DNA of 64,000 nt from Snodgrassella communis (GTDB lineage Bacteria > Pseudomonadota > Gammaproteobacteria > Burkholderiales > Neisseriaceae). The DNA is taken from positions 62,001 through 126,000 of the forward strand of contig NZ_CAJZCD010000005.1 in the NCBI RefSeq assembly GCF_914768045.1, given 5' to 3'. Each line of letters starts with the position of its first letter. Positions within the stretch are counted from its first letter, which is position 1. The notes beneath the pieces were generated by a model that was given only the letters and a program-made list of their open reading frames with translations, was not told where the DNA came from and did no database searches. The translations under genes and the position numbers were made by a program. Shown here in pieces: positions 39,743 through 47,957 of the stretch.

Positions 39743-39868
39743 ATGATGCCGGATGCGTATATGCTTCTAATTATACTTATAGGATTGGCATTTATTTTCG
39801 CAATATCAACAATGTTTGCCGCACTTTTGGAAGTGTTGCTAGATAAATTCGACAGATTTAGAAAATGA
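39743..39868 (+). CDS. Putative 41-aa single-span membrane peptide
   Basis: ATG 39,743 (or 39,746) with AAGGA just upstream opens MMPDAYMLLIILIGLAFIFA, continues as a membrane helix through STMFAALLEVLLDKFDRFRK and stops at 39,866-39,868. Hydrophobic core and basic end are typical of small phage membrane peptides. It is the only gene-like content between ssb and the next gene. Confidence 0.5.
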   Translation: MMPDAYMLLIILIGLAFIFAISTMFAALLEVLLDKFDRFRK

Positions 39869-39918
39869 GACATTGGGCATTTATTGATTATTTAAATCCA
39901 AATTGAAAGGAATTAATC

Positions 39919-40137
39919 ATGCTTGAAGTTAAGAAACCAGATGCATCTGAAATTAAATACCCTGTAGGCAGAAAATCAAAGTTTACAGGGGTAATTGTTA
40001 TCTTTTGGGAAGAGAAGTGTGCTACTGTTGCTTCACCCGGTGAAACCGATGACCGAGCTGGGCTTGGGCATGATGGGTGGCCTTCATGCACGGATGAAGA
40101 TACATGGGAACCGGTAGACATACACATTTACGGATAG
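39919..40137 (+). CDS. Small phage protein, paralogue B
   Basis: 72 aa, starting MLEVKKPDASEIKYPVGRKS and ending TWEPVDIHIYG, like the protein at 34,074-34,316. The central part has the inserted acidic stretch (SPGETDDRAGLGHDGWPS) that differs. GAAAGGA precedes the ATG. The 3' flank (40,139-40,222) is conserved too. Confidence 0.75.
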   Translation: MLEVKKPDASEIKYPVGRKSKFTGVIVIFWEEKCATVASPGETDDRAGLGHDGWPSCTDEDTWEPVDIHIYG

Positions 40138-40138
40138 C

Positions 40139-40222
40139 TTATCAATTCAAATGCATTCAACGAGTGCATTTTCGTGGATGAGTAGACGCAGCCAGCCAAT
40201 CGCTGGCTTTTTTATTGGAGTT
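40139..40222 (+). repeat. Conserved 3' flank, copy 2 (two hairpins)
   Basis: Matches 34,319-34,402 with only a few changes, including the AAATGCA/TGCATTT inverted repeat and the AGCCAGC/GCTGGCT stem (40,190-40,208). Confidence 0.85.
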
Positions 40223-40253
40223 TTTAACTTTTTAACCACGTTGGAGACAAAAA

Positions 40254-40595
40254 ATGAACGAAGAAATGAAAGTTTTTGCTGAAGAAATTTATGAAAAAAT
40301 TACCAATGGCGTTGAATTATCTGAGGATGAACTTAGAGAAGTGCTTAACTGTTTTGAAGTAGACGAAGAGGTCACTGATAAAAATCGATGGGACGAGGAT
40401 GTAACAACAATTGTTCGTATAGGAGATAAATATTTTGCGATTGATTGGCGTCGGGGTTTAACTGAGAATCAGGATAATTGTATTGAAAATCAACCGTACG
40501 AAGTTTTGAAAAAAACCAAAACGGTTACAGATTGGGTGCCGGTATCATGGGAACAGAATGAAGATGAAGATGATGAAGATGATGAAGATTATTAA
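40254..40595 (+). CDS. Acidic phage protein
   Basis: 113 aa, strongly acidic, ending in an Asp/Glu run (EDEDDEDDEDY). The centre has DVTTIVRIGDKYFAIDWRRG, a beta hairpin-like core. DNA-mimic behaviour is conceivable but not shown. Its stop is followed by the hairpin 40,612-40,630. Confidence 0.7.
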   Translation: MNEEMKVFAEEIYEKITNGVELSEDELREVLNCFEVDEEVTDKNRWDEDVTTIVRIGDKYFAIDWRRGLTENQDNCIENQPYEVLKKTKTVTDWVPVSWEQNEDEDDEDDEDY

Positions 40596-40649
40596 TATAT
40601 TTTAATACAGAAGCCAGCCTAGTGCTGGCTATTATTTTGGAGAGTAACA

Positions 40650-40922
40650 ATGAGTAATGAAAACTTAGAGATTAAATATTTCCAGATTGGGCTTGAACCC
40701 GAAATATTCCCAGCTCATGACATAGATAGCGTAAAAGAATATCTTGTAAAGCACAATTGGCCAAAAGAGTATATACAAGATATAGATGATGGCAACTATA
40801 AACTAGTTAGTCCAGATTTTGAATTTAAAGACGATGATGGCGATAAACATAAGTTGTCTGAATGGTTTTTACGGGACAGAACAGGGCAACTTATCCCCGG
40901 GCAAGTACTTGAACTAGAGTGA
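40650..40922 (+). CDS. Phage hypothetical protein
   Basis: 90 aa, acidic, with KYFQIGLEPEIFPAHDIDSV and FKDDDGDKHKLSEWFLRDRT. No family recognised. Begins after a hairpin plus TTTTGGAG and ends before another hairpin (40,943-40,959). Confidence 0.65.
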   Translation: MSNENLEIKYFQIGLEPEIFPAHDIDSVKEYLVKHNWPKEYIQDIDDGNYKLVSPDFEFKDDDGDKHKLSEWFLRDRTGQLIPGQVLELE

Positions 40923-40982
40923 TAGTAACCAGTTAAACAACCAGCCGCTATATGCGGCTTTAATTTTTTGGAAAAATTTATT

Positions 40983-41393
40983 ATGGAAGCAAATAAAGAA
41001 ACAAAACTTTGTTACGCGGTTGTCGATGAAAATGGTAACGCCTATGACAACAAAGTACATGATTCTATTGAGGAAGCTGTATCGTTTGCTGACGAATTCG
41101 TAAAGTCAAGAGTATTCACAACTGTTCACGCGTATGAGCAAGTGCCAATCTCACCTAGTGGCGTTAGTCTTATTGATGTGGGCGATTTGCTTTTGGAATT
41201 AGATGAAAGGCTTGAGGATAACGGGTTTGAGGGGGCTGAAGTAGCTGATTCGTTGTCTGATGACGAAGTTAAAGCGTTACAAGACAAGATTGATAAGCTT
41301 TTAGATGAGCATATTAAAATTCCTTATTATGAGTCTGGCGAATTAGTTAAGAAAATCACATTAACCAAAGATGATTTAAAAAATTATTTGTAA
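40983..41393 (+). CDS. Phage hypothetical protein
   Basis: 136 aa from ATG 40,983 (MEANKETKLCYAVVDENGNA). Acidic, mixed alpha/beta, ending DDEVKALQDKIDKLLDEHIK with a KKITLTKDDLKNYL tail. A TTG five codons earlier lies in the hairpin tail and is unlikely. Its spacing suggests cotranscription with its neighbours. Function unknown. Confidence 0.65.
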   Translation: MEANKETKLCYAVVDENGNAYDNKVHDSIEEAVSFADEFVKSRVFTTVHAYEQVPISPSGVSLIDVGDLLLELDERLEDNGFEGAEVADSLSDDEVKALQDKIDKLLDEHIKIPYYESGELVKKITLTKDDLKNYL

Positions 41394-41436
41394 ATCCATA
41401 GGCCAGCAACTGCTGGCTTTAATTTTTGGAGGCTAC

Positions 41437-42567
41437 ATGCTCACATATGGAAGTGTATGCAGTGGTATCGAGGCTGCCAGCGTGGCGTGGCGGCCTTTAG
41501 GATTTAAACCTTTATGGTTTTCTGAAATTGAACCATTCCCCTGCGCTGTACTGGCTCATCACTGGTCTAACGTACCCAATCATGGCGATATGACAAACCT
41601 TACAGATGCCATTCTTTCTGGGCAAATACCAGCCCCAGATATTCTTGTAGGTGGTACGCCATGTCAAGCATTCAGTGTCGCAGGTGGTCGCGAATCATTA
41701 AATGATGAACGCGGTAATTTAACTCTTGAATTAGTGAGATTGTTAGATGCAATTGACTTTGTTCGAAAACGAAGCGGTGAGCAACCCGCTATCCTTGTCT
41801 GGGAAAACGTCCCCGGAATTTTGTCAACAAAAGATAATGCGCTGGGCTGCTTTCTGGGAGCACTTGCCGGCGAAAGCCTACCATTGCAGCCGGCAGGGGG
41901 AAAATGGACAAACGCTGGTTTTGTGTCTGGACAAAAACGCAAAATCGCGTGGCGCACCCTTGATGCTCAATTTTTCGGAGTGCCCCAACGACGCCGTCGC
42001 ATCTTCCTTGTCGCAAGTGCTCGAGACAACATCAGTGTCGCAAAAATACTTTTTGAGCAGCAAAGCTGCTGCGGGGATTTTGCGCCGAGCGCAAGAGAAA
42101 AAACAACAATTGCCAAAACCCTTACAACAGGCATTGGTACACGTCTCAATGCATCAACAGATACATTCGTTGTAGTTAATGGCAGGCAAGACCCTGTAGT
42201 CTCTAGTATAGCGGGTGTTGTGGATACTCAAGCTAATACTAATATTGTTATAAATTCCAATATCATCAACAAAACAATTAAATCCGGTGGTAATGGTAAA
42301 GGAGTAATAGATGACAACACAATGTACACACTAACTGCTACAGATAGGCATGCAGTTATGCATCTTGATTGCGTGCGTCGCTTGACGCCTATTGAGTGCG
42401 AACGCTTGCAGGGTTTTCCAGATAACCACACATGTATCCCCTACCACAACAAACAAGCGTTTGAATGCCCTGATACGCCACGGTATAAAGCCATTGGTAA
42501 CTCGATGGCCGTCCCTGTAATGCGATGGATAGGGCAAAGAATTAAACAGCACATAGCCAGCAACTAG
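41437..42567 (+). CDS. C5-cytosine DNA methyltransferase
   Basis: 376 aa. Motifs in order: I YGSVCSGIEAASVAW, IV GGTPCQAFSVAGG with catalytic Cys76, VI VWENVPGIL, VIII AQFFGVPQRRRRIF, IX RRLTPIECERLQGFPDN and X YKAIGNSMAVPVMRW. It lacks a nearby restriction enzyme, so it is an orphan enzyme that probably protects the phage DNA, complementing the Dam-like gene at 26,180. Its ribosome binding site (TTTTTGGAGG) follows a hairpin. Confidence 0.95.
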   Translation: MLTYGSVCSGIEAASVAWRPLGFKPLWFSEIEPFPCAVLAHHWSNVPNHGDMTNLTDAILSGQIPAPDILVGGTPCQAFSVAGGRESLNDERGNLTLELVRLLDAIDFVRKRSGEQPAILVWENVPGILSTKDNALGCFLGALAGESLPLQPAGGKWTNAGFVSGQKRKIAWRTLDAQFFGVPQRRRRIFLVASARDNISVAKILFEQQSCCGDFAPSAREKTTIAKTLTTGIGTRLNASTDTFVVVNGRQDPVVSSIAGVVDTQANTNIVINSNIINKTIKSGGNGKGVIDDNTMYTLTATDRHAVMHLDCVRRLTPIECERLQGFPDNHTCIPYHNKQAFECPDTPRYKAIGNSMAVPVMRWIGQRIKQHIASN

Positions 42568-42597
42568 CTGGCTTTTTAAATCGATAAAGGATTTATT

Positions 42598-43161
42598 ATG
42601 GTAATACCCAATGATAAACAGTCTATTGAAAAAATTAAAAAATATTTGAAAGTATCGCTATCAGCAAACGCCGATGAGAACGCCAAGACATTAAATCAGG
42701 CTATGATCATGATGCGTGATTTGCGCCAGCCAGATGAGGATATATCTTCTGTGGAAGTGAAAACTTCACATTCGAGACTTTATAACTATAAAGGCTTTGA
42801 TTCGTACTTACATTGGCAAAACGAATTATTTTCCATGTGCCAAAGAGTATTTGAAACAAGGCATTGCCTAGTAAACAAATTTAATTGGTCTTTTGGTAAA
42901 TATTACCTGCATGTAATGTTCTACGGACTTCCGCCCTGCCCCGAGTTGAGTGTATACGCTTACAGAATTTTAATGCAGCAAATTCACGCCATACGCCCTG
43001 AATTCATGAAAAGCGTATCAAAGAATAAACGCAAACATGCAGATGCGCGTTGTTTGGAATGGGTGGACGAGATTAGATCTAAATTAGATAGACATGATGT
43101 GCCGCTTGAAGTGCAAAGAAAAATTGGAGCTTTTAGAGATAGTTTAACTTTTATTGATTAA
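42598..43161 (+). CDS. Phage protein, DUF2786-like N-terminus
   Basis: 187 aa. The first 45 residues (QSIEKIKKYLKVSLSANADE, NAKTLNQAMIMMRDLRQ) resemble the DUF2786 helical hairpin, and the rest (NYKGFDSYLHWQNELFSMCQ, ARCLEWVDEIRSKLDRHDVP) the DUF7168-type domain that often follows. The family is common in phage accessory regions. Its role is unknown. Confidence 0.6.
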   Translation: MVIPNDKQSIEKIKKYLKVSLSANADENAKTLNQAMIMMRDLRQPDEDISSVEVKTSHSRLYNYKGFDSYLHWQNELFSMCQRVFETRHCLVNKFNWSFGKYYLHVMFYGLPPCPELSVYAYRILMQQIHAIRPEFMKSVSKNKRKHADARCLEWVDEIRSKLDRHDVPLEVQRKIGAFRDSLTFID

Positions 43162-43174
43162 CAGGACAGATAAC

Positions 43175-43414
43175 ATGAAAACTAAATTGATTATAGCTGC
43201 CATAGCGGCTTTTTTTATTGCTGGTTGTGAAATGACAGAAGCCGAGAAAGCTGAAGCACGTAAAATTAACGTAGAAACAGATACCTCGCGTATAAAAGAA
43301 ACACATATGACTTTAAGTGATGGGCGCAAAATCACCTGCCTTTTTTACGACGGTTATTATGCCGGAGGTCTATCCTGCGACTGGCATAATACACAGCAAC
43401 CTAAACAACCTTAA
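43175..43414 (+). CDS. Small phage lipoprotein
   Basis: 79 aa from ATG 43,175 (MKTKLIIAAIAAFFIAGCEM), with a lipobox IAGC and likely lipidated cysteine at 18. The mature part has TLSDGRKITCLFYDGYYAGG and a C-terminal Cys, suggesting one disulfide. Could be a lysogenic conversion or superinfection-exclusion lipoprotein. A longer frame from 43,154 overlaps the previous gene. Confidence 0.75.
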   Translation: MKTKLIIAAIAAFFIAGCEMTEAEKAEARKINVETDTSRIKETHMTLSDGRKITCLFYDGYYAGGLSCDWHNTQQPKQP

Positions 43415-43472
43415 GCAAATGTAACAACACACACACCGGCAATTGGCCGGATTTTTATTAATGGAACGACAA

Positions 43473-43853
43473 ATGCAACCACGATTACTTAGAGTTGCGC
43501 AAGCGGCCGCCTATTGTGGCTGTAGCATTAATCACTTTAAGGCTCATATTGCGCCTCATATACCAGCACAGAACTGGCTGTTTGAAAATGGATCAGTTTA
43601 TGACAGGCATGACATAGATAAATTCATTGAAGATAGAAAAACTGAAAATCTTGCCGAAAACGTAAAAAAGAATAAAAATACATCACGTGGCAAGCGGCTT
43701 TATTTAAAGAAAGGAAATACTTTATGGCCGCAAAAGGACTGTCAGGACTTATACTCCGCAACGGAATCTGGCACCTCAACAAGCAATATCGAGGCAAAAC
43801 AATTCGCCGAAGCACTTACACAAGTAAGAGGAAAGAAGCGGAAGCTGTCTTAA
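43473..43853 (+). CDS. xis: Excisionase-like protein overlapping integrase
   Basis: 126 aa from ATG 43,473 (MQPRLLRVAQAAAYCGCSIN), with GGAACGACAA before it. The first 55 residues form a MerR/AlpA-like winged helix (RVAQAAAYCGCSINHFKAHI ... VYDRHDIDKFIEDRK), as in phage excisionases. The remaining 45 residues overlap the integrase gene by 130 bases in another frame, so the functional domain ends before the overlap. Direct position before integrase supports the call. Confidence 0.7.
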   Translation: MQPRLLRVAQAAAYCGCSINHFKAHIAPHIPAQNWLFENGSVYDRHDIDKFIEDRKTENLAENVKKNKNTSRGKRLYLKKGNTLWPQKDCQDLYSATESGTSTSNIEAKQFAEALTQVRGKKRKLS

Positions 43854-44902
43854 TCCAGCTTATGGCTGAAATTGATAGGATGAAAGACTTTAAAGAACGC
43901 CCTGTTTATACTTGGCGGCAAGCAGCAACTAAATATCTTCTTGAATACAAGGATAAGCCAAGCATAGGCTTATTGGCCTTGCAGCTCGAATATCTGGATG
44001 GCTTTATAGGAGATTTACCATTAACACAGATACATGATGGAACTTTACAGCCTTTTATAGAATACCGAAAAAAAGTCGGATTTAATAAACAGGCAAAGAA
44101 TGGGGTAAAAAATAGGACGATTAATATTGCCCTTAATTATGTAATAGCAATACTGAATTGTGCTGCAAGGTCGTGGCGCGATGAAAATGGATTAACTTGG
44201 ATAGAAACTGTACCGAAGATCACAAAACTGGATGAGAAAAAGCAAGAACGCCCACCTTATCCGTTATCGTGGCTTGAGCAGCGAATTTTCTTTAAAGAAC
44301 TGAATGGACGTTTACGAAATATGGCTCTCTTCAAGGTTAATACAGGAACCCGAGAACAGGAAGTATGCCAGCTTAATTGGCAGTGGGAGGTTAAAGTGCC
44401 TGAACTTGATACCAGTATTTTTATAATCCCGGCTGATTTCGGCGGTCGCACCGGAAATGGGGGCGTAAAAAATACTGATGAAAGGATAGTTGTACTCAAT
44501 GACACTGCTAAACAAGTTATAGAAGCCCAGCGCGGATTACATCCTAAATACGTATTTCCATACAACGGGAAAGCAGTTGGCCGAATGTTAAACAGCTCAT
44601 GGAAAAAAACCAGAACACGAGCGGCAAAAGAATATGAGCGAATAACTGGAGCGCCAGCCAATAAGGGCTTTAAAAGTTTGAGAGTTCACGATCTTAAGCA
44701 CACTTTTGGCCATCGACTAAGAGTCGCAGGTGTATACGAGGAGGATAGAAAAGATTTGATGGGGCATAAATCCGACAAAAGTGTAACTACACACTATTCA
44801 GCGCCAGCGCTTGAATACATGATTGAATTGGCGAATAAGGTATTGGAAACTGCTCCTCAGCAAAGGAAGTCCCTCACCATTATAAGGAAGAAAGCAGCAT
44901 GA
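43724..44902 (+). CDS. int: Phage integrase, tyrosine recombinase
   Basis: 392 aa. N-terminal arm-binding domain (GLILRNGIWHLNKQYRGKTI), core-binding segment (AATKYLLEYKDKPSIGLLAL), catalytic domain with the first Arg in NTGTREQEVCQLNW, HDLKHTFGHRLRVAG (Lys in place of the usual second Arg of HxxR), GHKSDKSVTTHYSAP with the nucleophilic Tyr in THYS. The Arg-to-Lys form is frequent in this integrase group. It points at the tRNA-Ala gene 90 bases away, which marks the insertion site. Confidence 0.95.
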   Translation: MAAKGLSGLILRNGIWHLNKQYRGKTIRRSTYTSKRKEAEAVLIQLMAEIDRMKDFKERPVYTWRQAATKYLLEYKDKPSIGLLALQLEYLDGFIGDLPLTQIHDGTLQPFIEYRKKVGFNKQAKNGVKNRTINIALNYVIAILNCAARSWRDENGLTWIETVPKITKLDEKKQERPPYPLSWLEQRIFFKELNGRLRNMALFKVNTGTREQEVCQLNWQWEVKVPELDTSIFIIPADFGGRTGNGGVKNTDERIVVLNDTAKQVIEAQRGLHPKYVFPYNGKAVGRMLNSSWKKTRTRAAKEYERITGAPANKGFKSLRVHDLKHTFGHRLRVAGVYEEDRKDLMGHKSDKSVTTHYSAPALEYMIELANKVLETAPQQRKSLTIIRKKAA

Positions 44903-44927
44903 CCCGCACAAAACCCGCACAATAGAT
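44902..44927 (+). repeat. Direct repeats beside the attachment site
   Basis: ACCCGCACAA occurs twice in a row (about 44,903-44,923) just after the integrase stop. Short repeats at this spot could be arm-type integrase binding sites, but this is unproven. Confidence 0.35.
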
Positions 44928-44990
44928 TTAGCAAATAAAAAATTAGACGCCCGCCAGCGCCTAATTATTCTTACTAATCAATATTTTATT

Positions 44991-45066
<76 letters not shown>

Positions 45067-45104
45067 AACTGCTATCCAGCCAGTTATTGCTGAATAGGTT
45101 GCGC

Positions 45105-45132
45105 ATTTTACCTGAACTACTGAATTTTGCAA
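45105..45132 (-). promoter_or_regulatory. Promoter of the tRNA-Ala gene
   Basis: On the minus strand TTGCAA (45,132-45,127) and TAAAAT (45,110-45,105) are 16 bases apart, about 40 bases upstream of the tRNA 5' end. It comes from the chromosomal side, so integration leaves tRNA expression intact. Confidence 0.65.
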
Positions 45133-45316
45133 GTACTGATTTAATCTTTCGCCATGAAAGGAAAAGATACAATGCTCAACCGGCAAAAACTTTCTAACAA
45201 ACGTACATCAAATCTTTTTATAACCGGATGTTGATGGGAAGAGTGGTCGCACCTGAGAATTAAATTTATACTTGCAGGCTGATTCAGATTATTTATGCTT
45301 AAACAGGAATGCTTCT

Positions 45317-46321
45317 ATGCAGCGCCAACAACGACATGCTGTACTTCTGGTATTTACGTTTCTATTGATACTTGCGCTGACATGGGCGGTGCTTTTATTC
45401 TTACCTAAAAGTAATGCGGGCTATCGTTTAAAGGTACCAGCCGGCTATGGCATCAGTGGAGTAAGCCGTACTCTGGCTGCCAATGATATGATTTACAATC
45501 GCTGGGTATTTGTCGGTACCGCATATATGCTAGGGATGGGAGATAAAATTCATCGTGGTAACTATCGTCTGCCACGTTCAGTTTCCAGTTGGCAGATTCT
45601 GCAAAGACTGCGCACCGGCAAACCTGACAGCATTACGGTACAGTTTATTGAGGGTAGCACATTTGCGCAAATGCGCAGAATTGTTGATAACATACCTGAT
45701 ATTGAGCACACTACACGAGATTGGTCAGACAGCAAGCTGTTACAGAAACTGGATACCGATCGTCATTATACACATGCAGAAGGTCTGTTTTTTCCAGCCA
45801 CTTATGATATCAGCTCTGACAGTAGCGATTTATCTCTGTATCAACAAGCTTATAACACTATGCAAAAGCATTTGCAGGCTACATGGGAAGAACGACGCAG
45901 TGATTTACCTTACCAATCTGCTTACGAATTACTGATTATGGCCAGCCTGATTGAAAAAGAAACCGGCCATGCTGAAGACAGAGGTAAGGTAGCGGCAGTG
46001 TTTGTTAACCGCCTTAATCTGCATATGCGGCTACAAACCGACCCCAGTGTAATTTATGGCATGGGCAGTCGCTATAAAGGTAAAATTGGCAAGGCTGATT
46101 TACGCCGTGATACACCGTACAATACTTACACCCGTGCCGGTCTGCCACCCAGTCCTATTGCACTACCGAGCAAAGCAGCGCTGGAAGCGGCTGCTCATCC
46201 TGCCAGTAATGATTATCTGTACTTTGTGGCGCGTAACGATGGTACTGGCCGCAGCCAGTTCAGTCACAGTCTGAATGAACACAATGCGGCAGTACGCCAA
46301 TATATTCTGAAAAAACGCTAA
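45317..46321 (+). CDS. mltG: Endolytic murein transglycosylase MltG
   Basis: 334 aa from ATG 45,317 (MQRQQRHAVLLVFTFLLILA), with AGGA nine bases upstream. One membrane anchor, then a LysM-like segment (RLKVPAGYGISGVSRTLAAN) and the YceG domain with the catalytic Glu in IMASLIEKETG and motifs LQTDPSVIYGMGSRYKGKIG, NTYTRAGLPPSPI. It cleaves nascent glycan chains in the periplasm, terminating peptidoglycan polymerisation. First gene of a run with tmk and holB, an order common in Proteobacteria. Confidence 0.95.
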   Translation: MQRQQRHAVLLVFTFLLILALTWAVLLFLPKSNAGYRLKVPAGYGISGVSRTLAANDMIYNRWVFVGTAYMLGMGDKIHRGNYRLPRSVSSWQILQRLRTGKPDSITVQFIEGSTFAQMRRIVDNIPDIEHTTRDWSDSKLLQKLDTDRHYTHAEGLFFPATYDISSDSSDLSLYQQAYNTMQKHLQATWEERRSDLPYQSAYELLIMASLIEKETGHAEDRGKVAAVFVNRLNLHMRLQTDPSVIYGMGSRYKGKIGKADLRRDTPYNTYTRAGLPPSPIALPSKAALEAAAHPASNDYLYFVARNDGTGRSQFSHSLNEHNAAVRQYILKKR

Positions 46322-46335
46322 CCGGATTTGTATAG

Positions 46336-46962
46336 ATGAAAGCAAGTTTTATTACACTGGATGGAATTGATGGTGCCGGCAAATCCACCAATCTCAATAC
46401 CATACGCAGCTGGTTTGAAAAACATCAATTACCGGTACTTTTTACCCGTGAACCGGGCGGTACTGCCGTTGGTGAAGCATTACGCAAGCTATTGCTAGAT
46501 CCAACTACTCATGTCAATGCTCGTACAGAAACGCTGATGATATTTGCTGCACGCCAGCAGCATCTGGATGAAGTAATTAAACCGGCACTGGCACAAGGGA
46601 TACATGTAGTAAGCGATCGTTTTACCGATGCCACATTTGCCTATCAGGGCGGAGGTCGTGGTCTACCACTAGCCGATATAGCTATTCTGGAAAACTGGGT
46701 ACAGCAAGGCTTGCAGCCCGATTTGACCTTACTGCTGGATGTACCATTGACAGTAGCCCAACAACGACTGAGCCAAAACGGCAATCCCGACCGCTTTGAA
46801 CAGCTGGATACAGCCTTTTTTGAGCACGCGCGGACAATCTACTTGGATCGTGCCGCATCTGCACCGCAACGCTATGCTATTATCGACAGTAGTTTAAATT
46901 TAGATGAAGTAGCGCAGCAGATTAATCAGGCACTAGCACAATTATTTGGATTAAATGCATGA
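46336..46962 (+). CDS. tmk: Thymidylate kinase
   Basis: 208 aa. P-loop LDGIDGAGKST at residues 8-18, the DRx motif SDRFTDATFAYQGGGRGL and the LID-like NGNPDRFEQLDTAFFEHART. It phosphorylates dTMP to dTDP. The stop overlaps the holB start (ATGA). Confidence 0.97.
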   Translation: MKASFITLDGIDGAGKSTNLNTIRSWFEKHQLPVLFTREPGGTAVGEALRKLLLDPTTHVNARTETLMIFAARQQHLDEVIKPALAQGIHVVSDRFTDATFAYQGGGRGLPLADIAILENWVQQGLQPDLTLLLDVPLTVAQQRLSQNGNPDRFEQLDTAFFEHARTIYLDRAASAPQRYAIIDSSLNLDEVAQQINQALAQLFGLNA

Positions 46963-47948
46963 TTTATCCATGGCTCGAATCTGTCTGGCAACAAATTGCC
47001 CAGCATTGGCAGCAGCAACCACACGCATGGCTGCTTTACGGCCATCCGGGAATTGGCAAACGTGAATTTGCCGAATATCTGGCACAGGCACTGCTATGTG
47101 AATCGCTACGTGCCAACCATCAGCCATGTGGTGAGTGTACATCCTGCCATTTGTACAGCCAGCACAGTCATCCCGATTTCCTACTGGTAACGCCAGAAGA
47201 AGCTGACAGCGAAGGCGGTGAACGCAAGCAAGCACTAATTAAAGTAGAAACCATACGCAACGTATTGGATTTTGCTCATCTGAGTGCCCATCGGGGTGGC
47301 AAACGGATTGCTCTGATTTATCCAGCTGAAAGCATGAATCTTCAGGCAGCCAATGCCCTGCTGAAAATTCTGGAGGAACCACCGGCGGGTATGGTTTTTA
47401 TTCTGGTGAGCCATCAGAAAGACCGCCTGCTGCCAACAATTAAAAGCCGTTGCCGCCAGATAGCTTTAACCATGCCCGCACGCGCGCAAGCATTGGCCTA
47501 TGTGCAGCAACAGCATGGTGATAATGCTGCTGACCTGCTTGCCTTTCACGGCGGAGCCCCTTTATTTGCTGATAATGCTAGCCACGACCAGCTGCGCAAC
47601 CAACTTATTCCCCTGCTGGTTAAACCACGCCTGATTGCGCTACTGGATTACGCTGCTGCATTTGACAAACAAAAACTGGCACTATCCACTTTTCTCAACT
47701 GGCTGGCCAAATGGTTACTGGATATGTCTCTGGCACAGCAATACATACAAGCCATGTATTATCCGGCATGGCAAGATGAGTTAAATAAAATTTCCGGACA
47801 AATCGACCCTTTATCCCTGTTTGCCTTAATCGACAGAGTTAATGCACTTGCCCCTTACGGTAAGCATACCCTCAATGTTAAAATGCAACTGGAAGATTTA
47901 TTAATAGACTATCTTAACGTGTGGCAGCAAAAAAACACAAAATCATAA
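46959..47948 (+). CDS. holB: DNA polymerase III delta' subunit
   Basis: 329 aa. ATPase-like core with LLYGHPGIGKREFAEYLAQA, the zinc-binding CGECTSCHLYSQHSHPDF and the sensor SAHRGGKRIALIYPAESMNL, NALLKILEEPPAGMVF. This clamp-loader subunit loads the beta clamp. The Walker A (GHPGIGK) is kept although delta' does not need it. Coupled to tmk. Confidence 0.95.
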   Translation: MIYPWLESVWQQIAQHWQQQPHAWLLYGHPGIGKREFAEYLAQALLCESLRANHQPCGECTSCHLYSQHSHPDFLLVTPEEADSEGGERKQALIKVETIRNVLDFAHLSAHRGGKRIALIYPAESMNLQAANALLKILEEPPAGMVFILVSHQKDRLLPTIKSRCRQIALTMPARAQALAYVQQQHGDNAADLLAFHGGAPLFADNASHDQLRNQLIPLLVKPRLIALLDYAAAFDKQKLALSTFLNWLAKWLLDMSLAQQYIQAMYYPAWQDELNKISGQIDPLSLFALIDRVNALAPYGKHTLNVKMQLEDLLIDYLNVWQQKNTKS

Positions 47949-47957
47949 AGGAAATTT

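Noticed and set aside
41437-42567. Cytosine methylase as part of a restriction-modification system.
   Set aside because: No endonuclease-like gene is adjacent; the neighbours are small phage genes.
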